A DNA stretch of 64,000 bases from Cardiocondyla obscurior (taxonomy: Eukaryota; Arthropoda; Insecta; Hymenoptera; Formicidae), in the NCBI RefSeq assembly GCF_019399895.1, contig NC_091876.1, positions 682,001 to 746,000 of the forward strand. Direction: 5' to 3'. Position numbers and translations under genes: made by a program. Positions 47,498 through 58,515 of the stretch are shown in pieces (position 1 is the stretch's first letter; every line of letters starts with the position of its first letter). The notes under the pieces were generated by a model. It saw only the letters and a list, made by a program, of their open reading frames with translations. It had not been told where the DNA came from and made no database searches.

Positions 47498-49719
47498 ATG
47501 CAAGGAAAGCTTGTGACCGTATTATTATTTGCAAGCTTGGTGAAGAATTCTGTTGCACGAAAATGTGAAGAAAGTTAGTGATAGTCTGTTTCATTATATT
47601 CGTGATCAGAATCCAAGATATTTCTAATAAAATAGTTTATGTAAATTTCATGTACTTAAATTGATATTACGAATTATTTATAGAGGTTTCCTTCATTATA
47701 TGAATATGTGATTACAAGAATTACGCACAACTTGTTTAAATCAGTATACAAATCAATGCGCAATTTCGTGCGAGACATGCGATTAAATAATTATGACGTA
47801 TCATATTGACGATTACACATTTTTGCTGGCGTAGAATTGCACGTAAATAACGTATAATAAATAAGCTGATAAAGTAATTATTTAAATTCCCACTTGGTAT
47901 AAATCGTTGATTACGTTAGTTTCCTTGTATTTTCGGTTTTTACGGTTTTCCGCTTTCAATTTGTATTTGCATAATTATTGATTTTTTTTCTTTTTTGCAG
48001 AATGTAAAGAATACGCTGATCTGGTTTACGAGACCGAGAAATCGCCGACTTTGCGTATCAATGTTGAATTAAATAGAGTCTCTCGCTGTGCCGTAATCGA
48101 GACTCCTTTAATCATCGGCGGAGTTCAAGCGAAACAAGCGGAATTTCCGCACATGGTGAGAATAAACACAGATTTATCGTTGCGATCACAGTAATAATTA
48201 GAAGAGCTATATATGCTTATGTCGATGCAACAGACAAAAACATCAGTAAATAAATAAAAATGTAAAACGCGATAATTATGTAATATGTAGAAAAGATGAA
48301 AATTAAGATATGAAGTATACTTTTAGAAGTTACATGTTGTATAATTTAATACTAAAAGACTAATTTAAATATTAAATTTTGAAATATGTTATTTTTTTTA
48401 TTAATTAATAAGCATTTTGTGTAATAATTTTTTCTTTTTAATTTGCACGTGATATACATATAGTATTTGCTTTTATGCGTAAATCACCATTTGGAAAACC
48501 CATATAATAGATTTCCATGTACCGCTTTAATCATCAAAGTAATTAACAGAATTTTCCATATCGTAGGCGGTGATCGGTTATGGCAAAGAGGACGTATCCT
48601 GGCAGTGTGGAGGAAGCATTATCTCCGAGAATTTTATTCTGACCGCGGCGCATTGTATGGAATCTCCGGACAAGTAACAGTCTTGTTACAATTCCGTTGC
48701 ATTTATACGCAGTAAAAAAACATTTTATATTTGTGTGAGATTGATCCAAAAATTTAAGTGGATAAATTGGGACGTGTAAAATGTGTTAAATTTAATACGA
48801 AGTATTTTTTGCTGTGTCTTATTAATTTAAAATTTCAATATATTAATATTATGTATTTTTCAGGGGACCCGCGAGCAAAGTTCGAGTTGGTTTAATTAAT
48901 TTGGTAACTCCGGACGACTCTATGCAGGAGAGAGATGTTGCGGAAAGAATTAAATATCCGGGTTACAAATTTTCGGTCAGGTACCATGATATAGCTTTAC
49001 TCAAGCTCGATCGTCCTCTGGAAATGAATCCGCGAGTGCGACCAGCGTGTCTTGAAGTAAATTTCCCGATTCCGGGCAAAAGCGCTATTGCCACTGGATT
49101 CGGAAAGACGTCCTATGGTTAGTATCTTCCAAATATTTTATATGTTACGTTTTAAAAATTGTTATATCATTACATTGATATTACTTTGTATTAATTTGTT
49201 GCGAAAAAATGTGATAATGTGAGATACTGTACTTAGAATCCAGTACCGGTAGCAATGAATTGATGAAGGTTCAATTGAATTACATTTCCGACGACGAGTG
49301 TAAAAAAACTTACAGTGAGGATATTGGTACTAGACGGTTGCCCGATGGATTGATAACGGGCTTACTTTGCGCTGGTATAATGGAAGGTGGCAAAGATACT
49401 TGTCAGGTTAAAATTGTGTTGAAATTGTTTATTTAATGTTGATTACATGATGATTTTTATTCTGATAAGCATAATCATATATTTTAAGAATTGCATTTAA
49501 AAAATTAAGAAAAGAAGTTTGGAATAGAGATTATTTTGGTGTTATTTGCAGGGTGACAGTGGTGGTCCGTTGCAGAGAGTTCTTGAAGAGCCTTATTGCA
49601 TGTACAGCATTGTAGGTGTGACGAGCTTCGGCAAGTTTTGTGCGTTTAAATCGACACCCGCAATGTATACTCGAATTAGTTCATATCTTGATTGGATTGA
49701 GAATATTGTTTGGCCATAA
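47498..49719 (+). CDS. Trypsin-like serine protease D (no CLIP domain), divergent from C
   Basis: Six exons: 47498-47573, 48001-48155, 48567-48673, 48864-49117, 49237-49406 and 49552-49719, giving 309 residues. Exon 1 is a signal peptide (LVTVLLFASLVKNSVA), and exon 2 goes straight to the Cys-containing linker (CKEYADLVYE) seen in A-C, so the CLIP cassette is absent. Activation is at ETPL|IIGGVQA, with Leu at P1 as in protease C. The triad is complete (TAAHC, YHDIALL, GDSGGP), with Asp before the Ser (KDTCQ). The substrate-pocket Gly of PGVYT is replaced by Ala (TPAMYTRI), which should narrow the pocket. The C-terminus ends in DWIENIVWP, like its paralogs (PWIEKIVW). Polyadenylation signal at 49743-49748. 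Probably secreted into haemolymph. Confidence 0.92.
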
Positions 49720-49742
49720 AATTCGAATGTACATGGCGAATT

Positions 49743-49748
49743 AATAAA
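49743..49748 (+). terminator. Polyadenylation signal of protease D
   Basis: AATAAA 24 bases past the stop codon. Confidence 0.65.
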
Positions 49749-51246
49749 CGCGCGAGTGCAATTGAACTTAACTTTCATTTTAAGTAATGAGTAAAGGAGA
49801 CAGCGTCATATTACAACCGTGATTTTTATTGCAAAAGTAATTATTCGTTGGTATTTACAACGCGATACCCAAAAAGATGTATACGTACGATCTAGTAATG
49901 AAGTCTGCAACTTATTTTAACGCAGTTCATCATAATTAATAACAACCAACAACGATAAAATGTATACATAATGACTAATACGCTTTGTAAAAATATAATA
50001 TTATTTAACTTATTTAACATATATATATATATATATTTTTATTCGGATAAAAGGAAGTAAAAACGACGCTATAACGTTAACTTTAACAAATGTTATAGTA
50101 TGTCCATACGTTGAAAAATACACACTTAAAATTATAAATTAATGGCAAATACAGGAATATACAGAAAGAAGAATAAGAAGTACCGCGATAAAAAATATCT
50201 ACAAAGACGTGATCTGCTTATTAGAAGAAATATCTTGGTAATCGTCCAGTAAGATAAGAGATGCTTAAAACTTCCATCGAGACGCAATTAAAATCTTTAA
50301 CGTGTACGTGTAGTATTTACATTATGTACGTAGTTTAAGTTATCAGTCTTACGGCTCTCGAAAGGAAATCACGTGTAAATGTACGTACACGCGCAATCAC
50401 TTTTCTCTTCGTTGGTATTCACGAATTAAATGATAAACTATTAATATTAATAGTCAATGTTCTTTCAGCATCGATTGGTAATGTATCAAGTTATCTGCCA
50501 ATCGATTCTTTCGCTTACACAGTGATTTATTCGTTTGTTTCGTTTACTTTTTAAGCTTTACTTACTGAAACACGTCGATTTCAGCAAATGATTAGCTCGC
50601 AAATTGCGTGTGTATGTACATATAACGCGTATACGTTTAACGTTGTATATACATATGTATTTAAATATGGATTTAAATCTTCGTTAGAAAAGAATCTTTG
50701 TGAAGAGTAAACGCCAAAGTAATTAATGTACAAATATATCTTGCTCTTTAAATTAGTAGTTAATATTTCACAAGAGACGTATGATATTTATCGTTAATTT
50801 TCATGATTTCGGGCATTCTAACGTAGTAGTGACCGCCAAAATTTTATACGAAGCTACAATTTATCCTCAAATCGCGAAACAAACGCGCCGAAGGAGGAAC
50901 TAGGTAAAAGGAAACGGCATTTAGCACCGATGTGGCAATTAAGCTGCCTTTATATTCCGTTACCATTTTGTCATTTCACGCTGATAACATTCATTTACGT
51001 GTGGCTTCTACCATAAATGTTTCTTACAATTGTTAAGTGGTAATGATATAACTTTATCGACTCGATAACGATAGTCGTTGCCAAAATAACGTAATAGGCT
51101 TAATAAACGTGTAAATAGACGCTTGTAAGAATCACATTTTATGAGTTTACGTTGCCTGAGCGCTTGGCACTGCGAGACAAACCTTTATAATTTCTTAAGG
51201 CACCGTAAGGCACATCGCGATGCAATTTCATGCATTAATCTCGCAA
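49749..51246. other. Intergenic, no gene seen
   Basis: AT-rich sequence with no reading frame above about 60 codons having an ATG or splice context, and a short TA repeat near 50020-50036. Confidence 0.6.
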
Positions 51247-51691
51247 CTATTGGCTGTACCGAGACCCTACGCGACCCACAGGCATCTCCTGTCTTCCGTT
51301 ATGCTCGTAAAAATTAATTAACACGCTCGGTCGACGATTTATGTTCCACTGAAGGAATCGTGAGATTAAGACTGATGGCAAATAGAGAGAAAGAGGAAAA
51401 AACGTATAAGGGAAGATACGGAGAAAGCTTACAGGAACTATAACATTGGCCGATACGAAATCAGCGAGATTCGGATCGAGGATGGTGGCTCGTTCCCGAC
51501 AGACCCCTTTTATGCGCAGGCGAGCCGAAAGTCCCGGGAACGAGGAAGCGGAGAAAAAAAAAGAAGACGTTCCGAGAAGATAACACGCGACGATGATGCC
51601 CGTGCTGGCGAGCGTGGCTACTGGCGTTACAGCTGGAGGTAGATGCTGGACGATCTCGACGAACCGGTTGTACGCTGTCGGATGCTGGAAT
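51247..51691 (-). CDS. Candidate terminal coding exon of an unrecognised membrane protein
   Basis: An open frame of about 148 codons runs from a strong acceptor (ATTCTTATTGTTCCAG, exon from 51691) to a stop at 51247. It includes a hydrophobic stretch (PPAVTPVATLASTGIIVACY) and ends EMPVGRVGSRYSQ. Inside it, a donor (CCT|GTAAGC at 51432) and a pyrimidine-rich acceptor near 51372 (CTATTTGCCATCAG) mark a possible short intron. Reading through keeps the frame open, while splicing at those sites would hit a stop at once. I cannot identify the family. No upstream exon could be joined in frame, since the best candidate (52165-52300) would create a stop at the junction. Confidence 0.3.
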
Positions 51692-52159
51692 CTGGAACAA
51701 TAAGAATGCACGATAAGATAATATGCGACACTTGCTACGTTAAAATTATATGAATTAAATTGAAAACAATATGAGATGGAACTGGAAATTAACTGATAGC
51801 GACAAGGCGATAGACTTAGAGAACGTCGAGAGAAAAATATAGTTACTTTTAGCCCCGGTTATAGATTATAATTGAAACGAACAGGTCTTGGCGACCGCCG
51901 GCTGCAATTTCTAGGGGCGGTTAACAATGCTTAGCAATTAAGACGAGTCTTTTCTCGACGACGCGTGTCGTGCACGTAGGTATGCATTACATTTACGGGA
52001 CACGTGCAAACACTGCACGAGCAAGCGAGCGAGCAACGAGTGTAGCCACCCGAGGTTGTCGAGATTACCTCGGTCCGTCCCACGCGTCTAGACATCTTAA
52101 AGTCTTTTTTTTTTTTTTTCTTTTTCTCTACTTCTCTCTGCTCGTTTTTCGCGGTGTTC

Positions 52160-52300
52160 ACCAAGGCGTGATACCACACGACGTGACCGCGGCATACATG
52201 ATCCTGTCCCGCCACTTCTCGCCAACCACGCCTCGAATAGCGCCCGGATATCTCAGGAGTTGCATGCTTCCTCCGCACCGGAGATACAATTCATTGTCAA
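52160..52300 (-). other. Possible short coding exon upstream of the 51691 exon
   Basis: The minus-strand frame contains MQLLRYPGAIRGVVGEK and WRDRIMYAAVTSCGITPW. It is bounded by a weak acceptor (CACCGAGACAG) and a donor-like CCTTG|GTGAAC. Joined to the 51691 exon it would form TGA, so the two cannot be neighbouring exons as drawn. It is recorded only because the residue mix looks protein-like. Confidence 0.15.
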
Positions 52301-53042
52301 ACTGTCTCGGTGTCGAGAGGCGCGTAGATAAAGAGAACTTCGCTCGCGAGTTCAACCCCTCCGATACTCTCTGAGGATTATGGCCGACTCCTGCGGCTCT
52401 TCTTATCGCGCGCGTGCAACTGCGGCGATATCGAAATACCGAGAAATTATATTCTGGTTTATATTTATAGTATCGCGTTGTATGCAAGAGCGACATGTAC
52501 AATTTTTAGCAGCTTTTTTTTTATCGCAAATTGCGCCGAGCATAAAACTTTCAAACGAGGTGATAATTGGATCCTGCATCTGGGAATTAAAAGGTCATCG
52601 GATCGTTTGACATCAAATATGTTGTCGAGTGGTGCCAGATATTCTTCCCGAGTGAAGATTGCAGCACGAGACGTAATCGGGAAAAAATTTTATTTGCAAT
52701 GTCGGCTTTAAGAAAAATTATTATTGAAGTAATGTATCTAAATAGTTATATTAGCAAGAACGAATAACTAGTTAAACTAATAATTATTACAAGCAGTTGA
52801 TAATGCTAAAAGAGAAAGGTGAGAGAGTGGAGTAGTGCTAAATGCTCGAGTAAATTCGTCAAAGCTTGAGCATTGCTCGTTGCACAGAGAGCATCAGTCG
52901 TGAAATTTTGTAAATTACATGTATGGCAATTACAATTACAGTACAATCTCGTACAGATCGCGATTCTTTGTGGCCTGTTACACGCGGCCTTTTATATTCA
53001 TCACAATGCCTAAAAGCGGGGACATTAAAGCCACATGCTTTG

Positions 53043-53480
53043 TTACTGAACGACGTCCGCGGGAAAGCCCATCGCTTCGATAAACGTAAACCGATTTAGT
53101 AGCACTCGAGGGAACTGGGTTAACGCGTTCGCACCAGGGTCAGGTTTCGCAAAACTTGGGCGAAGCCGTCGAACGAGTCGAACCGTGCGTGAATCTATCT
53201 CAAATCGCGCGACTCTCGGCGACAGATCAGGGTCGAGGACACTTTGCGCTTGGAAAAGATCAGTTTTGTTTATTGTACTTAAAACAGCATGCAGACTAAA
53301 CGACACGCTGGTTGGCAGTATGTCAAGGACCGCTTCGCGTCTTTTTTGGCCGTGAAAATAATCTTGAAACCGTGCTAGATAGGCTAAGCCTCGAACCGGT
53401 AATGCGCTGCCTCCGTGAGCTGCAAGAGACCGCCAGGCATTTGCAGCTTCAACAGAAGAGCGACAGTTTGGAAATATCAT
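53043..53480 (-). CDS. Unassigned 145-codon ORF
   Basis: An uninterrupted frame from an ATG (MIFPNCRSSVEAANAWRSL) to a TAA at 53043, about 145 residues of mixed, protein-like composition. No signal peptide, membrane segment or known motif is visible. Splice sites at its ends are not convincing. It may be a lineage-specific gene, a decayed element or chance, as it lies in a large gap between the protease cluster and the PP1 subunit gene. Confidence 0.2.
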   Translation of the reverse strand: MIFPNCRSSVEAANAWRSLAAHGGSALPVRGLAYLARFQDYFHGQKRREAVLDILPTSVSFSLHAVLSTINKTDLFQAQSVLDPDLSPRVARFEIDSRTVRLVRRLRPSFAKPDPGANALTQFPRVLLNRFTFIEAMGFPADVVQ

Positions 53481-53822
53481 TAGCAAATCCAGCGCGTAGA
53501 TAAAAAATGCAGCAAGCTAAATGCTCGCACTACCGGTACGCGAGAATAAAAGAAAAGGTAGCGAGGTGAATGAATGTATGCGTAGATACACGTACATACC
53601 GCTTTCAGCAGAGTGATTAAGAGTTATCGCCCTGGCGATAGCACGTGGGCCGATCTCCCCTTCATTCACTCGTGACTTCAGCGTTATTTATATAACATTT
53701 ATCGAGAGATTAATACTTGGCTAGCCATTGGATGCATCTACAACTTGATTTTCTCAAAACCGTAACGCGCCTACTTTTATGTCTTTATTTTAGCGAAAAG
53801 ATTCTTTCGCGTGTCCGATTTT

Positions 53823-53930
53823 AATTTCCCGTGAGATGCCTCAAAGACCCGAGATTGAAATTCGTACGGCGAGTCCGCCGTACGAATTTTAATCTCGAGT
53901 CTTCGAGGCATTCCGGAAAATTAATTATTT
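53823..53930. repeat. Inverted repeat with about 50-bp arms and 4-base loop
   Basis: The left arm (ending ATTCGTACGGCG at 53871) and right arm (starting CGCCGTACGAAT at 53876) are near-perfect reverse complements over 36 bases with three mismatches. Weaker pairing continues outward through the TTAATTTCCCG region. The loop is AGTC. Transcribed, it would form a long stable hairpin. Confidence 0.85.
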
Positions 53931-54543
53931 AATTGATTACTTATTATTAAGAATTAATATATTATTAAGAATTAAATAATAGAAGCCGAGTAACGCGATA
54001 AGATTTAATTGCTTGTAACAAGCTGGCTATACAAAGTTCCCTCCGACGCTTTCAACCCGGAGAAGTAGCGTCTCTTTTATTTTCTTGTTCTAGCGATACA
54101 AGTCTTGGATTTTTTTTTTTGGTACATTGCGTATTATGACGCGACGGATTTATAACGAGACGGCGATAAAGCGGAAAAAGAGACAGGGATGAGAGATGAA
54201 GAGAGATGCGGAGGGAATGAAATCGGCGTGCCATTGGGTGGTAACAACCTTTTTAAGGCGATTAGAGTCGCGCGACTCTCCTCGAGGCTCGTTATCGCGC
54301 TTGTCTCGCGCGCGACGACGGTCGAGCACGTTATTTATAGAGAGAAAGTCCCAAGCGGGCGAGAAAGGCCGTTCGAAATTCTGCGATACACTGCGATTTC
54401 GTCTTGATTGATCGAACGACGCAGTTACGAAACGCTAGGACGATGTAAGAGAAAAAACCCGCCGGGAATCAAGAAAGAGATTTTCTCGGTTACCCTCGAG
54501 AAGAAGCTCGTTGCACTTGTCGGGTAATAATAACCGGCGAGTA

Positions 54544-56800
54544 TTATTCCGCTTGCGGAGGACGCAAATAGATGCAACTGTCGTAGATCTCGAGAGTGGA
54601 AGCGGCGAGCTTCACTTCATAGTGTTCAATGAACTTCCGCGCTTGAGTTTGCTGCCCTAAAAATTACGATGCATTAGTTTACAGTCGCATAATTATTTTG
54701 TTCTTATTTTACGTCGCGTGAGAGGATCGACTTATTATACATAAAATACGCGTCGTTTCAAGCGCATATTAAAAAAAAAAAAACATGCAAGTAGCTACAA
54801 AAATTATAAAAACATTTTTTAATGTTCTCTGTTAAAATTTCATTGTGGGTGTCTAGCGCTTATTCAGAATACTTATAAGAGGCGTTCTATCGCGCGAGTC
54901 GCCTTTTTTCTCAGGCTATCATCCATCGGCCATCGTGAAAATAAACTCGCTGAAACTCGGCGAAGTATTCTTATACGAATAAGATAAGGGGAAACGAAGT
55001 TTACCGTGTTGATTGCGTTATCCAACGCTCGACGTTGTCCGGCTCCGTCGTCCACGCTATCACCCTCCAATTGTTTTTCTCCCGCACGCGCGCTCTTGTT
55101 TCCTCGTTCTCAATTCGGATTGTGGCGTGGTTTCTCTCCTCACGTCCTCGCGTATGTTCCTCTCCGTTTCCACGTTCCCGACGACTCGCACACCTCGCGA
55201 AACGCCTTGGGCCGGTGATCCCGCATGATCTATGTCTCGGCGAAGTCACCGAGGTGAGGGGGACTGGAAGTGTTTGTACAGCTTCGTAGACGATTTTGAT
55301 CGAGACGAGGGAACGTAGCCTCCTCTCTGGCCAATTCACCAGTACGGTGTGTCGTTGGTCAGATGCTGCCACGATGCGAACTCGCTCCAGGTACGCATGT
55401 TCAATCTGGTGGCCTCTGCAATCTGCGGTATGCCTCCATCCCTCGTCTCGCTGGAGAGTCCGTCGTACTTTGCCGCATGGGTGTCATATCGCATGGCCGG
55501 TACTCGGGGCTGAAGCATCGGTATAACGTGTCTCAATCCTCTGCCATGTGCATCGTTGCAAAGAATTAAAAATAATCGACATTTATATTTTATTTACCGG
55601 TCTCTACACGAAGGAAGAACCGAAAGATCTTACAAAATTCTTGAATCTTTAACAGCTATGACCATTACGCTAAGTACACGGTTGTCTTTTATAGAACAGC
55701 CTTGAATATCCTTGAAAACCAATAAACTGTGCTGGAGCGCTGCCGCTTAACAAATATTTGATAAAGATCCGAGAATCCATAAAATCACGTAACTTTTACG
55801 AAATATGACATCCCGTCGATCGTGAAATATCCCGTGCGTTATTACAAGACAAGGACTACAAATAAAAGTGACGCAGTAGGTACATTTAATATCTCGTGCA
55901 ATTAAAAAAGTTAAATAATCCTTTCTAAAATACATACCTCCTGTTTTTTGCGTACCAGATAGTTCTTGCCCTCGTTGTTGTCCCACGATTCTTTGCCTTC
56001 GGCGCGGTATCTGACGCAGAACTCGATGACATTTGACGCTACCGGCAAGGTAAGCCGGAAGCGGAAAGTATCATAGAGAATGAGCGGACCTGGCGATCCC
56101 GGTTGCGCTACGTATGTGCAGTGTACGTCTTCGTGGGTGGACCAGCTGTCGCTGCTGATTCTCACTACGACTTCCTTGTCGTAGGCTAAATTTCGCACCT
56201 TTACCGTGCCCACCAGGCACTGCTCAGACTCGCGTACGATTACGTTCTCCAAACTGACGTTGTTCTGGTCAAGCTTACGCCGGAAGGCAAGGTAGTCGCT
56301 CGCTGGTTGCGCAAATGTTACTTGCCACGGCGGTGTAACGTCCTGCGCCGTTTCCTGGCTTTGGTCCTTTATACCGAGCAGACCACCGGTCAAGCCGGCC
56401 ACATAAGCTGTGCTCCACAGTGGTGGGACGTTACTTGGCTCCGACATCACGCGAACCTGGACGCCGAATCGGATAAAAAATTAAAATATTATTTTTAAAG
56501 TAAAATTTTTATTTTTACACGTATATGTATATACGTGGAGGGAAGACGTTGTAAAAATACCTGCGTGAGTGGACGGCCACGATCATCGGCGAACACCACC
56601 CGTTTTTTTTGCTTGCCATCGTTATTTCGCAGGCTGTCTAAGGACAAAGATCCTGTGGAGAGGCATGGCCTGATTCTAGGCGGCACCGATCGGCTGGTGA
56701 TCGTAGGTGCTGTGTGTACCACCAACGGGCTGTACAGCAGGGGGCTGTACACCGGGGAGCTGTGTAAAATCAATTCGGCCGGCATCGCTATCGAACACAT
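54544..56800 (-). CDS. Protein phosphatase 1 regulatory subunit 3-like (glycogen-targeting, CBM21)
   Basis: Three coding exons: 56800-56561, 56456-55938 and 54651-54544, giving 288 residues. The upstream acceptor TTTTTTTTAG|GCCTAAATG shows that further 5' UTR exons exist. Residues 67-70 are RVVF within KKRVVFADDRG, the PP1 catalytic-subunit docking motif. Residues ~133-248 form a CBM21 domain, with GTVKVRNLAYDKEVVVR and the typical WDNNEGKNY at 238-246. The family brings PP1 to glycogen particles, where it activates glycogen synthase and restrains phosphorylase; Drosophila relatives are the Gbs proteins. The C-terminal exon reads QTQARKFIEHYEVKLAAS ... PPQAE. The acceptor used is the second of two AGs 5 bases apart. 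The first would give a short frameshifted tail. The start MCSIAMPAEL is typical of the family. Confidence 0.9.
54652..55937. other. Intron 2 of the PP1 subunit gene
   Basis: About 1.3 kb. The part at about 55000-55560 is GC-rich and open on both strands (for example minus-strand MRYDTHAAKYDG and plus-strand frames), but has no convincing donor and acceptor pair. It may hold an alternative terminal exon, unproven. Confidence 0.4.
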
Positions 56801-57821
56801 TTAGGCCTAAAAAAAAGAAATAAAAGAATTAATTTTACTATCATTTTTCTGCACAAGTAAATTATATTAATATCGTCGAGCATTGCAAGCAAAAATTAAT
56901 GGTGCAATCCGCGCGCGTAAATCTCTCGTAATTTTATTTAACAAAATTTGTGTGACGCTTTAGTAAAAATCTATTATATCACCGCTCGACGACGGTCCGG
57001 GGTAAGGGGGGGTGATGGGGAGGATCATGGGGACCCTAGCGCGCCGACCAATCACAGCGCGCTATCGATCGCCTGATTGCACGGGGTCTACACGACTCAG
57101 ACGCACGGTACGCCAGGCACATGGAACGCATCGGTGCTCGAGACGAAGACGTCTAGGCATCTCTGGGTGTTCTCTCAGCGCATATCATCCTATATCTATG
57201 TCTCGCCTTACCCCGAGAGCTTTATGAATCGCAGCATCTTGCACAGGACCCCGCCGTTGTCCATTCGCCAACACTCGACCGGACAAAAGGAGGTGAATGA
57301 TCACATTCTGTACTCCGAGATCGTGTACTTGTGGTCGGGCGACGATATGAGTGCATCGAAGATGCAACATCGCGATCAAAATCATTCCGTGTAAGGGCCG
57401 AAATCTCGAACGATCATTCTTATTGCGGAGCTTCGCGCGCGAGCACGTGTTACTAATCGCTCCGCAATTTCGCGTATTTTCGGTCGCGGTGAGGACAGTC
57501 TCGCGTACGAATCAGTGTCCACGTCGTCGACTCGGGAACGAACAATTATTTTCTGCACTCGTCTTGTTCCGTTTATCGTTCTGTACTTTTTGTGCTTCGA
57601 GAATGTGCATCGGAAGGACAAGGTCATTATGGCAAGCGCGGCGCACGGAGCGTTCGACCTGAATTGCGCTGCGAGGTCGGCGTTACCAACCCTTTTCACT
57701 CGTCACCTTCCTCAGCGACATCCAGCGGGTTCCGGCATCCGCTATCGTCAGAACGTGAGATCCGCACCTCGCGCGCGTCTTCTCCGTCGCGGCTAAGACT
57801 CTCAACGTGTTTCGAGTGATT
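56801..57821. promoter_or_regulatory. CpG-rich region between divergent transcripts
   Basis: It lies upstream of the PP1 subunit gene on the minus strand and of the spliced plus-strand transcript. The composition is CpG-rich from about 57000, with frames open on both strands and no coding support. It is likely to contain the 5' UTR exon(s) and promoter of the PP1 subunit gene, and possibly a bidirectional promoter. Confidence 0.35.
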
Positions 57822-58061
57822 GATTTAAAGAACTTGAGAAAGACAGTGCGGGATTTAAAGAACTTAAGAAAGACAGTGCGGGATTTAAAGAACTTGAGAA
57901 AGACAGTGCGGGATTTAAAGAACTTGAGAAAGACAGTGCGGGATTTAAAGAACTTGAGAAAGACAGTACGGGATTTAAAGAACTTGAGAAAAACAGTGCG
58001 AGATTTAAAGAATTTGAGAAAGACAGTGCGAGATTTAAAGAATTTGAGAAAGACAGTGCAA
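57822..58061 (+). repeat. 30-bp minisatellite, eight units
   Basis: Eight head-to-tail units of GATTTAAAGAACTTGAGAAA plus GACAGTGCGG, with few point changes; the last two units have AATTTGAG. Each unit keeps one frame open as DLKNLRKTVR on the plus strand. The minus strand is also open, so the frame is a by-product of the unit length being a multiple of three. Confidence 0.97.
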
Positions 58062-58406
58062 GGAACGTTTCATATCGCGACCGCGTTTCGTTCGCCGCTT
58101 GGTGCAAGAGCAAGGATCAACCCGACTTCCCGAGGACATCCTGAGAGGAGGAGGAGGCCCAGGAAGGGTATCCTGCCCCAGCGGAGCAACCCCGGGGTAA
58201 ATATTAATTTTTTTCCGGAATAAAATGCTTTAGATATTTGCTAACATTTTTTTATTTTTTCATTTAATTAAATATTATATCTGCAACATAATTTTTTCAT
58301 TTTTTTGTTTCAGATCAAGAGGACCTCCGCTGCAGTGCAGTGATATAAAGTGCCGCACGCCGATAACACATCATACGAACCGCAGCCGGTTCGTCGGGTC
58401 GTACCG

Positions 58407-58515
58407 AGAGTGCCGCTAGTAACCGGCGTTTTTTTTTACGATTATTTTATTTTTACGGGAGTGCCGCTAGTAACCGGCGTTTTTTTTTACGATTATTTTA
58501 TTTTTACGGGAGTGC
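58407..58515 (+). repeat. 51-bp tandem duplication
   Basis: Two copies, with the start of a third, of a 51-base unit beginning GTGCCGCTAGTAACCGGCG and ending in TTTTATTTTTACGGGA, inside the second inferred exon. Confidence 0.9.

Noticed and set aside
55001..55536. Open frames on both strands in the PP1 subunit intron
   Set aside because: GC-rich patch with both strands open and no donor/acceptor pair that keeps the frame of the flanking exons.
57515..57796. 93-codon plus-strand frame upstream of the minisatellite
   Set aside because: It is in a different frame from the minisatellite frame, no splice site joins the two, and the CpG-rich setting makes chance likely.
57822..58061. Minisatellite as a CRISPR array
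   Set aside because: Units are directly adjacent with no unique spacers, and the genome is animal.
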